NCBI GenBank assembly: GCA_002786025.1
Contig: NHNW01000028.1
Span: forward strand, 248,001-312,000
Length of the DNA stretch: 64,000 nt
Origin: Zasmidium citrigriseum
Taxonomy: Eukaryota > Ascomycota > Dothideomycetes > Mycosphaerellales > Mycosphaerellaceae
Reading direction: 5' to 3'
The position numbers and the translations under genes are program-made. Numbering within the stretch: position 1 is the first letter of the stretch; each line of letters begins with the position of its first letter. The notes under the pieces are model-generated. The model saw only the letters and a list, made by a program, of their open reading frames with translations. It was not told the DNA's origin and did no database searches. Shown here one piece after another: positions 34,687-46,700 of the stretch.

Positions 34687-36456
34687 CTATTTCGGGGTAA
34701 CGATGACGGCCCAACCTCGACCATTGACGCCAAAGTAGGAGGGTTGCATCTTGACACAATGCCGGCTAGTCTCTACAGTGAGGATGACAGGTCCGGTGGG
34801 CTGACCAGCTGTTGATTGTGCATTGATCGATCTATCGTCGCTCGGGGGATGACCAGAAGCGGCGTTGGATGATGACTGAATGCCAACGGCGTTCCGCTCG
34901 TCCAAGGAACTTTGAGGAAAGCAGGCAAGGGAACGCCTTCTCAGCTTGCCAGTCCCCTCTGCTTGTTGTAGACCCCGAGCAAGTTGATCGTCCGAGCATG
35001 TTCTCACGTCCAGATATGGCGTTATGTTTCCTGTGCTGGAGTCGAAATTGTACTGCAGACCGAAAGTAATGATATCATGAAGACATGCTGTAGCACTCAT
35101 CTGATCTTGTATGTGAATTACTCTCTTGTCGACAGAAACGTCACTGCGCAAGTTAGTTGTAAGTTGTTCGTGTTGCCATTCACGCGCAGGCCAAAGCGTT
35201 CGTATCTCTCCCGAAAGTCTCGAGTGCACGACCAGTTGCACGGGGACATCGTCGAACCTGAAGCCAGGGAGCGGCCTCACATCATCGTGAAGAATCAACA
35301 CTTGCTCCCAGTCCGCTTCTAAAGGCCACACTGCAACTCTTGCATCGATTCCGTAGAGTCTGTGACCAGAACAGAGAGCAACTTCTGTTACACCGCGCGA
35401 GGAGCGTTCGCGTACCTGCACCAACAAGGCGATATACACATGAGGATTCTCGCGATCCATGCAGTCTAGTATGGCGAAGGCACGGTGTTCATCCTCGTCT
35501 TGACCGTCTTGGCCATCTTGATCATCAGATAAGCTTTCGGTGGTGCGATCTCCGCTGTTCACCACAAGGCTGAGCACATTGCAGTCTTGTCCCAACCTTA
35601 GCGCAATGCGGAGGCCACGTTTCGTCATTTCATACCCCGCTCCGGGAGTTTGTTTGATCTCCTGTATCGCGGATGTCCCGAAAAAATGCGCCGGAGACGG
35701 TGCAAGAAGCTGGTTTTCTTTGCCTATCCATGCGAGTATTGAATGGTCGTTCGATGATCGCAAGATTTCGGATTGAAGCCGAGTGAAAGCCTTACGACCC
35801 TCGCCATACAGCATCGGCATATTGACATCGAATAGGCCAAGAAGGCAGTAGGCCTCATCTTCTATCCGAGTAGTCGCCCTTGCAGATGCCCAGGACATCC
35901 TGGTTGCTATACTGACGTCCTGCAAACGGACTGATCCATCTAAGACTGCCAAGTCAATGCCGGTCGCATCATTGATCTGGCTGAACAGGTTACTCTTCTC
36001 GCCAAACAGATTCCAATCCCGATCGTAGAACACAACGGTTCGAGGTGCTATGAGCTCTTGCAGGGTCCAGCCTCGCGAGAACCACCGACTGCGCACGAAT
36101 GGCACATTGCCGCCGTTAATGAGAACGTCCGACAAATATGCATAGCACACGGCGGCTTCCTGGTACCATCTGAACATCGAGTTGATTCCCTCAGATAGCT
36201 CGGCGCTGCTAGTTTTGTCGATGCAGCACGTATCGACCCATACATAGTCGAGGGAGTCAGCGGTGGCCTGTCGACAGGCGAGATGGATTTTCTCCCAGTC
36301 AAGATCGGGATTTTCGTTTCCAGTGATTGACTTCAGGAGGTCGTGATATAATACCTCACGTTTTGACCAAGTATGAGACAAGATGGCGTAGGCGGGCGTC
36401 TCGCGATCATCCGGAAAATCTTCAACCCTCATTGTCTTTGCGTGCAAAAGACGCAT
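34687..36456 (-). CDS. HET-domain (heterokaryon incompatibility type) protein, 589 aa
   Basis: A single exon from ATG 36456 (MRLLHAKTMRVEDFPDD); upstream in-frame codons include only a TTG. The HET domain spans about residues 15-160 with its three blocks: PAYAILSHTW, DYVWVDTCCID (with the usual SSAELSEGINSMFRWY following) and RWFSRGWTLQELIAPR. The downstream MSWASARATTRIEDEAYCLLGLF and MPMLYGEG segment is the common conserved extension of this class. The C-terminal 350 residues have no NACHT, WD40 or ankyrin repeats that I can see. By family, such genes act in non-self recognition and regulated cell death; many copies occur in Pezizomycotina genomes. Confidence 0.9.
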   Translation of the reverse strand: MRLLHAKTMRVEDFPDDRETPAYAILSHTWSKREVLYHDLLKSITGNENPDLDWEKIHLACRQATADSLDYVWVDTCCIDKTSSAELSEGINSMFRWYQEAAVCYAYLSDVLINGGNVPFVRSRWFSRGWTLQELIAPRTVVFYDRDWNLFGEKSNLFSQINDATGIDLAVLDGSVRLQDVSIATRMSWASARATTRIEDEAYCLLGLFDVNMPMLYGEGRKAFTRLQSEILRSSNDHSILAWIGKENQLLAPSPAHFFGTSAIQEIKQTPGAGYEMTKRGLRIALRLGQDCNVLSLVVNSGDRTTESLSDDQDGQDGQDEDEHRAFAILDCMDRENPHVYIALLVQVRERSSRGVTEVALCSGHRLYGIDARVAVWPLEADWEQVLILHDDVRPLPGFRFDDVPVQLVVHSRLSGEIRTLWPAREWQHEQLTTNLRSDVSVDKRVIHIQDQMSATACLHDIITFGLQYNFDSSTGNITPYLDVRTCSDDQLARGLQQAEGTGKLRRRSLACFPQSSLDERNAVGIQSSSNAASGHPPSDDRSINAQSTAGQPTGPVILTVETSRHCVKMQPSYFGVNGRGWAVIVTPK

Positions 36457-37285
36457 CTTGTCGCTCGTCTCTGAAGACGAAGTGGGCTGCAAGGTACCGG
36501 TAGGTGTCTGCCGAGTATAGAAGAAAGGGTTCTAGCCGATGTTGCTGCGTGGACGAACGTCAGAAGAGCCTGAAGCTGAATTGAGGGGCCTAGCTGTCGA
36601 ATATGAAGCTCAGCTCAGGTGCCGCAGAAGCGTAAGGTTTGCTCGGCTCTGGAGGCGTGCGAGAAGCTGATCAAATGGAGCACTTCTCCCAGCAACTGCT
36701 CGTTTGGAACTCATTCCGTGTCGTTTGCACGCCAGGCTGGCACCGCATTGTCTTCCCGAAGGCAGAAGGACGCCGCACTGGGTCTCAATGTCGACGACTC
36801 GAGGCATGAGCAGCTGACTAAGGGATCTTTGGCAAGAGCGGCGACACAATAGAGGTGAAGGATTGTTTGGTGATGGTCGGGCTCGATGAAGTTGACGTTG
36901 GCCGGACCCGACTCCGCTCGGTGATCTTCTGCAGTGCAATTTGCGCAGTCTTTGCGCGTCCTCCAAACCTTGGATGTTTTGTCTTTCGACGTACTGAGTC
37001 CAGAGGTCACTGACCGAACGACTTGAAGAGCAGAATGCGTCTGCACACAAGGCGGACTCCGAAGTTAGGCGCTGATGGAGAGAGAAGCTGCGGTACCCTT
37101 TGAGGCACCGCGAGAAGGCGAAGTTTTGAGCGGTTTGCGCAGGCTTGATCGCTCAACCAAATCTTTGCAATCGTATCATACGGCCTGGTGGGCCCACAGA
37201 AGATTGACAGGATGATATAAAGACGGATGATGCATGGTGAGTTGTCATCCCGTTCCACCAGCTGAAGTGGCAGGAGCCCCGCACG
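36457..37285. other. Divergent intergenic region, no gene supported
   Basis: 829 bp between the HET-domain gene and the DUF1749 gene. Frames of up to 146 codons on the minus strand (36610-37050) show no motif and are rejected. Confidence 0.45.
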
Positions 37286-38326
37286 ATGCCGACCTCACTT
37301 GCTCCCCTCCTCGTCCTCCTCTCCCACTTTCTCCTTGCAACGGCCTCCTCCAATGCCACCATGGCTCCTTTCGACACCCCACCCGCCACCAACCACCCAG
37401 GCGTACTCCACTACATCCCGCAGAACCTCAACGCCTTCGAACCAAGCAAACCTCTCGTCCGCTCCCTCGACATCAACACGTTAGTATGGGTCGGCGGCAT
37501 GGGCGATACCCTCGGCTCCGTGACCTACCCCTTCACACTGGCACAATCTCTGGGTCCAAAATGGAGCTTAGTGACCTGCTCTCTCACCTCCGCGGGTCTG
37601 GGCTGGGGCGTGAGGAGTATAGCCACGGATGCTGAGGAGATGGCGAAGATTATCTCGTATTTGAAAGAGCGGAGACCGGGAGGGAAGATTGTGATCATGG
37701 GGCATAGTACGGGCTGTCAGGATTGCATGGAGTACACTGTTGGTAAAGGAGCGGAGAAGAGACCACCTGTGGACGGTGTGATATTGCAAGCCCCCGTCTC
37801 TGATCGAGAGGCGCTGGAGAATGAGCTGCCGGAAGCTTTTAAGCATGAGGCAGACCAACTGGCCTTGAAGATGTGTCGTGAAGGTCATGACAAGGATGCT
37901 TTGCCGAATCGCTTGACGAAGCCTGTGTTTGGGAGACTGGCGATATCAGCGAAGCGATGGGTTGATGTGTCATCTCCTGGTCCAGATCACCCTGGAGCTG
38001 ACGACTACTTCTCGAGCGACCTACCTCCGGAGAGATTGAAGACCACTTTCGGCCAAATCCCGCCAAGCTCGCCGCTCTTGATACTCTACAGTGGCAGCGA
38101 TGCCAGCTCCCCACAGGTCGATGCCAACAAGGTTGTATCGACATGGACTAGTGTGGTGAAAGAAAGCGGCGGCACCATCGATGATAAGAATGGAGGCATT
38201 GTCGTTGGCGCAAGTCACAACCTGAATGGCAATCCAGATGCGGTGGTACAAGACCTGGTCGGCCGAGTGGTGAACTTCATCGATCGCATTGATGGTGGTT
38301 TGGGTGGTAACAGCTCTCGAATCTGA
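37286..38326 (+). CDS. DUF1749 alpha/beta hydrolase, SidJ-related, 346 aa (or 321)
   Basis: A single exon. The catalytic serine sits in GHSTGCQD, the DUF1749 form of the nucleophile elbow, with oxyanion-side TLVWVGGMGDTLGS, VDGVILQAPVSDREALE and the C-terminal GASHNLNG holding the likely histidine. The fold matches the fusarinine esterase SidJ and relatives. Two starts are possible. ATG 37286 adds a hydrophobic signal-like leader (LAPLLVLLSHFLLATASS). ATG 37361 has a perfect GCCACCATGG context and gives a cytosolic 321-aa form like typical SidJ. It is a paralogue of the gene at 55832, which lies inside the siderophore locus; this copy is about 2.4 kb beyond the NRPS end of that locus and lacks an obvious GATA site upstream. 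Confidence 0.85.
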   Translation: MPTSLAPLLVLLSHFLLATASSNATMAPFDTPPATNHPGVLHYIPQNLNAFEPSKPLVRSLDINTLVWVGGMGDTLGSVTYPFTLAQSLGPKWSLVTCSLTSAGLGWGVRSIATDAEEMAKIISYLKERRPGGKIVIMGHSTGCQDCMEYTVGKGAEKRPPVDGVILQAPVSDREALENELPEAFKHEADQLALKMCREGHDKDALPNRLTKPVFGRLAISAKRWVDVSSPGPDHPGADDYFSSDLPPERLKTTFGQIPPSSPLLILYSGSDASSPQVDANKVVSTWTSVVKESGGTIDDKNGGIVVGASHNLNGNPDAVVQDLVGRVVNFIDRIDGGLGGNSSRI

Positions 38327-38465
38327 AGACCTTCCATGGTGAGGGACTTCAAACCTGCCTGACCTAATCCTGTTGCTCTTGCTCGGTCCATGCTCATCCG
38401 CCGCCGCGTCTCGATCGCATAGCTCTGCCAAGCTGGGGCAAGGGAATCAAACAGCAGTTCATGAC

Positions 38466-39176
38466 TTACCTCAATTCGCAACTTTCAGACTCCGTCACCC
38501 GAAGAGCGCGCCACTGGCATTTGAACCCCTCGCACTTCGGGTGCTCACTCGGGTGATCACGCTTGTCGGGGGCTTGTGTCGAGACCATGTCATACATGTC
38601 TCCCAGTCGCATGCCCTTCCCGTCATCTCCTGCCGCCTTGCTCTTGTCCACGATCCAAACGAGCGGCCTGAAGTCTGTCCCTCTTGCGCACAAGACGAAA
38701 GGCAAAGTGAACTGCCTATCAAACAGCATCCTCCTCCATGAAGCTTCTTCGCGGCGCAGCTTCTCTTCTTGAGATGGTGAGATGGGCTCAGTGCCGTGCA
38801 AGTCGTAGATGATGTCGACGAATGGGTTACAGCAGTTCGGATCACAAGCTTCGTCGATGTCGATTTTGGCTTTTTCATGTTGGCATTTCTGGTGTCTCAA
38901 CGTCGCTGCCGCGCTATGTGCTTACCTGTTGGCTCGAAGAAGAGCTTCCGCTGTAGTGTGATGGATTTGTCGAAGAGGGCCTTCCATTGCTTGCAGACTC
39001 GAGGGACTTTTGCGAGGAGTTCTCCGGGTGGTAGCTGGTGAAAGATGTGTTCGCACAGCTCGGTCGTGTTGAGCACGCGGGTGACCGCCGACTCGGTTTG
39101 CTGCAAGCTGTCAGTGAAGCTGTCGGTGATGATGGTATAGACCCATATTCTGTACCTTGTCGTCTCGAGCAGACAT
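38466..39176 (-). CDS. F-box domain protein, 192 aa
   Basis: Minus-strand exons 39156-39176 (MSARDDK), 38926-39100 and 38466-38848. Donors are GTACAG and GTAAGC, acceptors TTGCAG and CGAAG; 193 codons. The second intron, 77 nt, is the less certain one; without it the two halves are in different frames. The F-box is in exon 2: VLNTTELCEHIFHQLPPGEL, VPRVCKQWKALFDKS, LQRKLFFEPTG, the standard pattern in Dothideomycete F-box proteins. The C-terminal part (CNPFVDIIYDLHG, SWRRMLFDRQFTLPFVL) belongs to the same architecture and would recruit a substrate to an SCF ubiquitin ligase. Confidence 0.72.
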
Positions 39177-39704
39177 GGTGTACTGCAGATCTACCCTCGA
39201 TTGGAGGTCGTTCGATTGTGAACTCACTCGGTCACTCAGTCACTCCTTCACTTGGCGACAAGCGAGCACCTCTTCACAGACTTGACGCCAAGACAATTAA
39301 GCTTTGCGCTAGCGCTGGCCTCGTCAGTGAAGGAAGGAGCATGTGAACCTGTTCCTCTGAATTTCACGTCACTTCTTCACGGTTTCACAACATCGAAACT
39401 CACTTCAGCATCGTGTTTGCTTTGGGATTTCTTGAACAGAAGGAACTTGCATGCATCTCGACCGTTGACCACCTTCATGATTGGCTGTCCTTGCATGCGG
39501 CGTCGTTTCATGTCCCTGCAAGAGGTCAATATGCACCTATCGCCGCGGAGCTCGATCAACGTGCAATGCACTTCTCGATGCTTTGAGTTCAAGAATCCTG
39601 ATGCCTGATATATTTGGTCGTCTGTACAATAGACCAGCTTTCCCACCGCTCATGCCTCTGTCTATGGCACTGTGAATGCGAAGACGGATTCTTACGCAGC
39701 CAAC
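39177..39704. other. Intergenic, no gene supported
   Basis: 528 bp between the divergent F-box and Rho-like genes. A 90-codon minus-strand frame (39377-39646) has no motif. Confidence 0.4.
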
Positions 39705-40699
39705 ATGGAGAGAAAGCCTCGGACATCTGGCACGAATGGAAAAGCGCTCAATGCCAGAGTTGGCAAGGTATGTCACCTGCTGTCGATATTGTGCGGCCGG
39801 CTCTCAGTAAGGGTGGTGCAGTGTGTCCTGGTGGGACAGAACGCTGTCGGCAAGGTCTGTCATGTTGCTCTAGATATCGGAACGATGTTCGTACTGATAG
39901 AAATCAGACACATTTGATAAGAGCCTTCGCCAGATGTCATCCTGAAGATGTGTATTATCCCAGGCAGGGCTACTCGTTCTCTCTCCAGCGAGCACATCAC
40001 TGACTACGACAACCAGGAAAGAAGGAGCCAAGTCCATATCTACGACTGTCGTAGACGGCAAGGTTGTCCATCGACAGATGCAAGAGAGCACCAAAGACGC
40101 ACTGACAGGCGAATACATTCCCACGTACGAAGCGCCCTGTCCATCTCATCAACAAGCATAATCTCTGACGAATAAACCAGATCGAAGTGCACAGAATGCA
40201 TTCTCGACGGCTCAATCAACGATGAAGGGTACAGTATCAGCTTCTGGGACACGCCTTGCCTCGGTGGCTGGAACGACGAGCAAGAGGCCGAATTCAGGAA
40301 AGGACGACTTGAGACATATTCCGGATCCGACGTAATCCTCATCTGCTTCTCCATTACTAACCCTAGCACTTTCCAAGACATAAAGGACAAGGTATGGAAC
40401 ATTGTGTCGTACGAAAAAACGAGGCACTTTCCCAGACTAACATGAACGGGTGACAGTGGTATTTGGAAGTTCGTAGCCGCGCTCCACATACGCCAGTGAT
40501 TCTACTTGGGATGAAGACGGAATTCAGAGAGGACAAAGAGGTCTTAGAGACCCTAAAACAACTCGATCTGGAGATCTTGACATATGAAGATGGTGAGAGG
40601 ATGGCGTGTGAAATCGGGGCTGCGAGATATCTTGAATGTACTGTGAAGGATCGAGAGAGCATCGTTCGGGTGCTCGAGGTTATCGCAAGCTTCATGTGA
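39705..40699 (+). CDS. Atypical Rho-family-like small GTPase, about 231 aa
   Basis: My best model has exons 39705-39854, 40033-40124, 40181-40391 and 40457-40699 (phases consistent, 232 codons). The last two exons are firm; the first junction uses a weak GTCTGT donor. The Rho-like order is VVQCVLVGQNAVGK then S (P-loop G1, restored by splicing), GEYIPT (switch I), ISFWDTPCLGGWNDE where DTAGQE is expected (G3), VILICFSITNPSTFQDIKDK, WYLEVRSRAPHTPVILLGM, then KTEF where TKLD is expected (G4), and IGAARYLECT (G5). There is no CAAX box; it ends in VIASFM. Loss of G3 Ala-Gly-Gln and the G4 Asp suggests weak or absent GTP binding or hydrolysis. Convergent with the NRPS, 19 bp apart. Confidence 0.62.
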
Positions 40700-40718
40700 T
40701 TTGTGTTCAGCGGTGTGA

Positions 40719-43700
40719 TCACTCGATGGCCAACTTCTCCATCTTGTTGTTCACCAAATCTTGAATGTTAGATGCCAACTCAGCCAAGATACCGTCCGCG
40801 AAGACTTCGTCTCTCTCACTGCCCACAACACCGACATAAGTCTGCCCATCTTTGACGAAAGTCACAGCTTTGAGGGGCAGAGCGGCGTCTCCATGCGGCT
40901 TTAGAACATCGACCTTTGCCGTCGTCTCGCCAAATGGCATGGTGTCATAATCTTCAGCAGCGACCTGGTGATGGACGATAGAGTCAAACATCGTCTCTGA
41001 AGGCCACTCTGTGCAGTCCGTCGCAATTTTGTTGAACCCAAGGAAGTCATGCGCTGAGGACTCAGCTGCCTGCTTCTGTACGAAGTGGAGCAGATCAAAT
41101 GCGGTCCAGCCGGGCTTGAAGGTAACTCGAACTGGAGTGAACTGGTAGCAAGGTCCCACAACATCTTCGACACCAGCGAGATTGATATTGCGCCCTGATG
41201 TGATGCTGCCAAATGTCACATCGGAAATCTGAAGGCGACGAGCCAATGTCAAAGCCCATGCTCCGGTCAGCAGGCTGGCAGGGGTGATCTCTTCAAACAG
41301 TCGGGAGATATCGATTGGCCGTGACTTGAACACCGCCATGTCTGTTTGCTGACCTGTCGTTCCAGGAAGTACCGACAGCTTCGAGCCTCGAAGCAAGTCT
41401 TTCCAGTAGGTCAATGCTTTGGCTTCGATGGGCCGACGGGTGATATGGCCAACGTAAGCCGGGAACTGTACAGATTTGTCAATCTTGACCCCTCTATGCA
41501 ATGCTTCCAGATCTTCTAGCATTCGTGGCAAGGAGACGCCATCGTACTGAGCGTGGGATAGACGCAGAATGACGCATTCCTTTCCGGTACTGCTTTCGAC
41601 GTGGAAGAACTTCGTGAATGGTGCTCCCAAGGAGAGTCCCACTTCAGCATCTCGTGTGCAGACATCCTGCACAAGCGCTTCGATTCCGTTATCGCTATGA
41701 TGCATCTCGATTGGAAGTGTCAGGTCACCCAGCACAACTTGCAAGTGGTTGAATTCATGGTCGACAAAGACCGTACGAAGGATATCGTGTGCTTTGATAA
41801 GCTCATTGCAGGCTCGTAGCAATCGCTCACGGTGTATTGGTTGATCGAAGTACATCATGGTATACTGCAACGAAGTTCTCGGAGCAGAGACAGTTGCCTT
41901 GATGTCGAGAGCCTGGGTATCTGTCACCGCGCAGATATCTTGGATGGACCACTGCGGATTTGCAAGCTTCGGTTTGATCATGTCTGAAATGAATGCTTCG
42001 ACATTGAGGTTGCCCAGAGTCATGAAAGGCTTGTAATCGACAGCCTTGCCAGTCGATCCCTGGCCGAGCTTCATCACTTTGGCAGCGTCTCCCAAACGCA
42101 TGTTCTGGAATATGTCAGTGACTGACAGCGCATGCCCTTCCGAGCGAAGAATCGACACAAGCTTCATCGCCAGCAAAGAGTCGCCGCCGAGGCGGAAGAA
42201 GTTGTCATCGACATCGATCTGCTCTGGCTCCATTCCAAGGAGATTCGCCCATGCCGATCGAAGAATCGTTTCTGCTGCAGTCATACTCTTCTGGCTCAGG
42301 TCTCTGGACCAGACATCTTTGTAGGATTCGCGAAGCTTGACGAGAAGGTCCAATGGAATCTTGGAGCCCAGGCTGCTCAATGCTTCGTGGTCGGGCATCT
42401 GACCTTTGAAAGGAAGTCTTTCAACGACCAAGTATGCGAAGGGCGTAGTATGCGCAGGGAAGGTGTCTTGCACACTCTTGTTGAGTCGTTTGATAGCCAC
42501 AGCAAGATCGGCACATAGAGAAGCGCAGATGGTGATAGATGAATCGTTAATGTTGACTTCCGCAGGCTCTTGCAAAAGTTCAACACTCGCGTCCTTGGAA
42601 ATTGGCCGTTGAATGAAGACGACCAATCTCTGTTGCTGAGCGTCGTCTTCAGCTGGTCGAAAGACTGAAACAGCCAATTGAGTCCCGGTGGGGAGGTATT
42701 TCGAGCAATGTGACTCGAGCTCTGCAATGTCGACTGCATGTCCTTCGATTGGCGTGACGGTTCCTTTGCGGCCAACAAACTTCAGACTTCCATCAGGTGA
42801 CAGGATGACCAGATCTCCCGTTCGGTGGACCTTGCCCTTTCTACCGATGCAAGACGAGCTTCCATTGGTGAGCCAGCGAGGAGAATCGATAGTCTCTCCA
42901 GGGAGGAAAGCCCCTTCAAGACAGAGCTCTCCTACGCAACCAATTGGTGAAAGCAGAGTAGGGTTTCGCGAATCACAGACCCAAGAGTTCATGGCACGTG
43001 GGTATCTTGAGCCAGGCAAGACGCTCACATCTGCTCGAAGTCGTCCGAGAGTAGTATCCAAGGACATAGGAGGTGTCTCATTCCATCTCCATATCTGGTC
43101 AAGTTCGGCAGCTGGTAGACAATCGATGTCTTCGACTTGTCTATCAAGGTCCTCTAGCAAGCGGCAGCACGTTGTCTCCAGCCGAGCCAAAACTCGTTCC
43201 ATTTGAGGAACATCGATCAGCCGGGTATCGAAGCTGGCACAAGCTCTGAAGCCATCTTTGCGCATGCCGCAGGCCAGCATGAGGGCGTATGGATTGAAGT
43301 TGAGTGCTTCTCGTACAACGTCGCCCACCTCAAACCCGAGGTTGCTCAGATTGTACTCCGGCTCCGGTTGGACAACCAATCCTGTTGGAGCTTCACTAGC
43401 GACTTGGGCGTCCGGGCTGACCTTTCGAATGTTCTGCCATCCCATGTGCTGGAACGGCATGCGAGCAAAGACCGCATCTTGAACAGAACGTAGGTATTCT
43501 TGAACAGAACTTGACCGCTCAAGCTTGATGCGTACCGGGACAGTTGAGATGAGTGGCCCGACAATGTCCTCAACACCACCAGCAGGGAGGTGTGTGTCTC
43601 TTCCGCTGAAAGTTTCGCCGAATACTACATCGTCGCTGCGAGTATATTGAGAGCCGAGCAGAGCCCAAGCAGCCCGAATGACGGTCGCAGTCGTAAAAGG

Positions 43701-46700
43701 GGATCTTGAAAGACCTTCAACGGTGATTTCTCTCTCCACGTATCCATCAGGTGTCGGTATGTAGTCTCGGTGTGGTTGTTTGGGGAACTGTGGGCCAACA
43801 GCTCCCTCCAAGTCGTTCTTCCAGAAGGCCTCGGTCTCGTCGGGATCAATTGAGTGAATGTGCTCCACGTAGTCTTTCATTTGCGCTGTAGGCTGCATGG
43901 GTAGGCCTTGTAAAGCATCGCTGACCCGTTGCAGCACAATGGGCTCTGACCATCCATCGTACACAACGTGGTGGATAGTCCAGACCATGTACCGCTCTCT
44001 GCTCTCATGGTCATGCACGATAGCATATCGAGCAAATGGTTGACCCAGCTCCATCTTCTCGTTGCGATCGCATTGGAGGTAGTTGGTCAGGTTTGATGAC
44101 TCTTTCCAGTAAATACCGTCCTTCAAGACGACTTGTTGAAGTCCAGGCTCTGTGAGTTGGGTAACACGGCTTCGCAGGATTGGGGTTGCCGTCACAACTT
44201 CTTCCCACGCTCTTGTCCATTCACCCAAAGTGATCGAATCTGGAATGTGGGCCACTCTCTGTGCAATGTATGGTGTGTTTGACTTCAGCGAGAAAGTGAC
44301 CAGTCCTTCTTGGGTTGGCGTACAAGGGTAAATGTCTTCCACTGTGTCTGGAGATGTCTTGCATGCAATCGCTGCTTCCCTACATGCATCCTCGACAGGT
44401 CGTGAGATCATGGAGAAAGGCTTTGATGTTTGGCGTGACTGGATTTCGAAAGTTCGAGCAACAGTGGCCATGGCTGCGAGGGTCGGGTTGGTAAAGATGT
44501 CCGCAACAGTCACATCTAGACCTTGTGTCTTGCAACCAGATGCAAGCTTCATTGCCGCCAAAGAGCTTCCGCCGAGCGTGAAGAAGTTATCTTCAAGTCG
44601 AATGTTCTCAACTTCCAGGCCCAGCGCGAGGCTCCAAGCATGTCGCAAACGTTGCTCTACCTCGCTCAACTCCCGCGTAGTATGGCATGATGTGTTCTGG
44701 TCGAGCTGACGCAGATCGAGAGTCGAGCCTAGTTGCCTCAGCTGCTTTCGATCAGTCTTTCCAGAGATCAAGACTGGCATCTTGTTGACTGGAATATATG
44801 CGTTCGGTACCATGTATCGTGGCACAACTTTGGCCAGCTCGGCGTTCGCCTTCTGGATCTGGCTGTCCATCGACGAGTCCAGTGGCAGCAAGAATAGCTC
44901 ATTGTCGCTCGCACCTGATCCTGATCGCGACGCCACGAAAGCCACCAACGTCGGCTGGCCGCTTGCGCCTTGTGGTACGATGACTTCCGCGATGACACTG
45001 ATATCAGCCGGCAGTCTTGTCATCAGCTGGCTCTCAATCTCGCCAAGCTCCACTCTCTGTCCGCGCAGCTTAATCTGGGTATCTTTTCGTCCAGCAAAAA
45101 CAATACCGCCGGAGCCATCTGGATCATACTTTCCAAGGTCACCAGTCTTGTATAATCGACCACGTCGACCCGCATAGCCTTTGTGGCCAGCCAGTAGCCA
45201 CGGTGGATCCTCAATGAAAGCCGCGCTCGTCTTTTCAGGATCGTTCAAGTAGCCTTGCCCAACGATCGGGCCTTCAACAAGCAGCTCGCCCACTGCACCG
45301 ACAGGCATCAATCTGTCGTGGTCATTAGGATCAACGATCCACATCGCTGCTCCGTTACCGGGTCCAATGGAGATGTAGTTCCTTCCGGTAGCTGCGCTGC
45401 TGTTGACAGTGCATCCGATTGTGCATTCGCAAGGCCCGTACCCAATGACGATCCTTGTGCTTTGGCCCCAAAGCGTGACGTCCCTTGCAGAGACCGCCTC
45501 GCCTCCGAGGCCCAACGCACTCATCGATGAAATGTTGTCTGCATCTAAAATGCGTGCAACAGAAGGAGTCAGCCCAGCGTAATTGATCTTCATACGCCGA
45601 ATAGCGGTGTTGATATCATTCATTCGATCCTCATCTGATGGAATGCACAGGCATCCCCCATTGCCGAGAGTCAAAAGCATGCTATCGATGCTGACGTCGA
45701 AAGCGTATGATGCAAAGTCTAGGACTCTGGAATCTTCGGTGTAGCCAACCGCTTTGGCTCGAGGAATGGCACTGCTGGTGTAGGTCTGATGGGAAATCTT
45801 GACGCCCTTCGGCGTTCCTGTGCTTCCAGATGTAAAGATGATGTACATGAGTGTAGAAGCACGTACCCTCGGGAGATCTACAGCAGTCCCTGACAGCGGA
45901 CTCTGGACTGTAGACTCGTCAACAACGAGACCATGTCCGTTCGGGAGAATCGAGGCTGCAAAGTCTTCTTGCAAACGTGAAGACACGATGTGCTTCGCCC
46001 CGACTTGCACCGCCATATTCTGCAAGCGTGCCAGAGGAAGAGAAGGGTCCATCATTGCAAATGTCGCACCGGCCTTCATGACTCCGAGCATAGCCACAAC
46101 GGTCCATCGTGATTTCTCAAAGCAGACAGGCACAATGTCATTTGGCTGAACACCTCGTTGGCGAAGGCTTTGCGCCACATTTGTTGAGAACCGGTCCACC
46201 TCATCATATGTGAGATCGCTGTCCCAAGAAGAAATCGCGACCTTGCCTGGGAACTGCTCGGCCCGCTGAGATACCATCTCATGCATGCAAAAGTCGTACG
46301 TTGGCGGCAGCTCATGATTCCAGCTCCAGATTGCATCCAGGTCCGAGTCTGTTGGGGGTAACAGTTCTGCAATTGACGATTGGGGTGAGATAATGACCTT
46401 TTGAATCAGGTCTCGTAGGGCCTGGATGTATCTGCGCCCCGTGAATGGGAGTGTACGATCGGACCACCACGCAGGGCTGATCTGCAAAGCATCGTTGTGC
46501 CAACTGAGCATCAGATGCAGGCATCCCTGTGACACAAGTATTAGAAAGAGACCGAAGAAGAATAAGAGGACCAACATACCTCATCATCTGTTTCCTCAGT
46601 CGTTCGCGATAATTTGTTTGTACTCAGGACAAGCTTTGCAGGGGTCGACGAGGCTTCGACTTGGCTTGGCTCTCTCGTGTTGATGTGTTCTCGAATCGCC

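Noticed and set aside
36610..37050. 146-codon minus-strand frame between the HET and DUF1749 genes
   Set aside because: No motif; composition unlike neighbours.
38905..38925. A ~20-nt intron that would also restore the F-box protein frame
   Set aside because: Far too short for splicing; a 77-nt intron using the same donor also restores the frame and was preferred.
39377..39646. 90-codon minus-strand frame
   Set aside because: No recognisable feature and no supporting splice signals; overlaps the Rho-like gene's upstream region.
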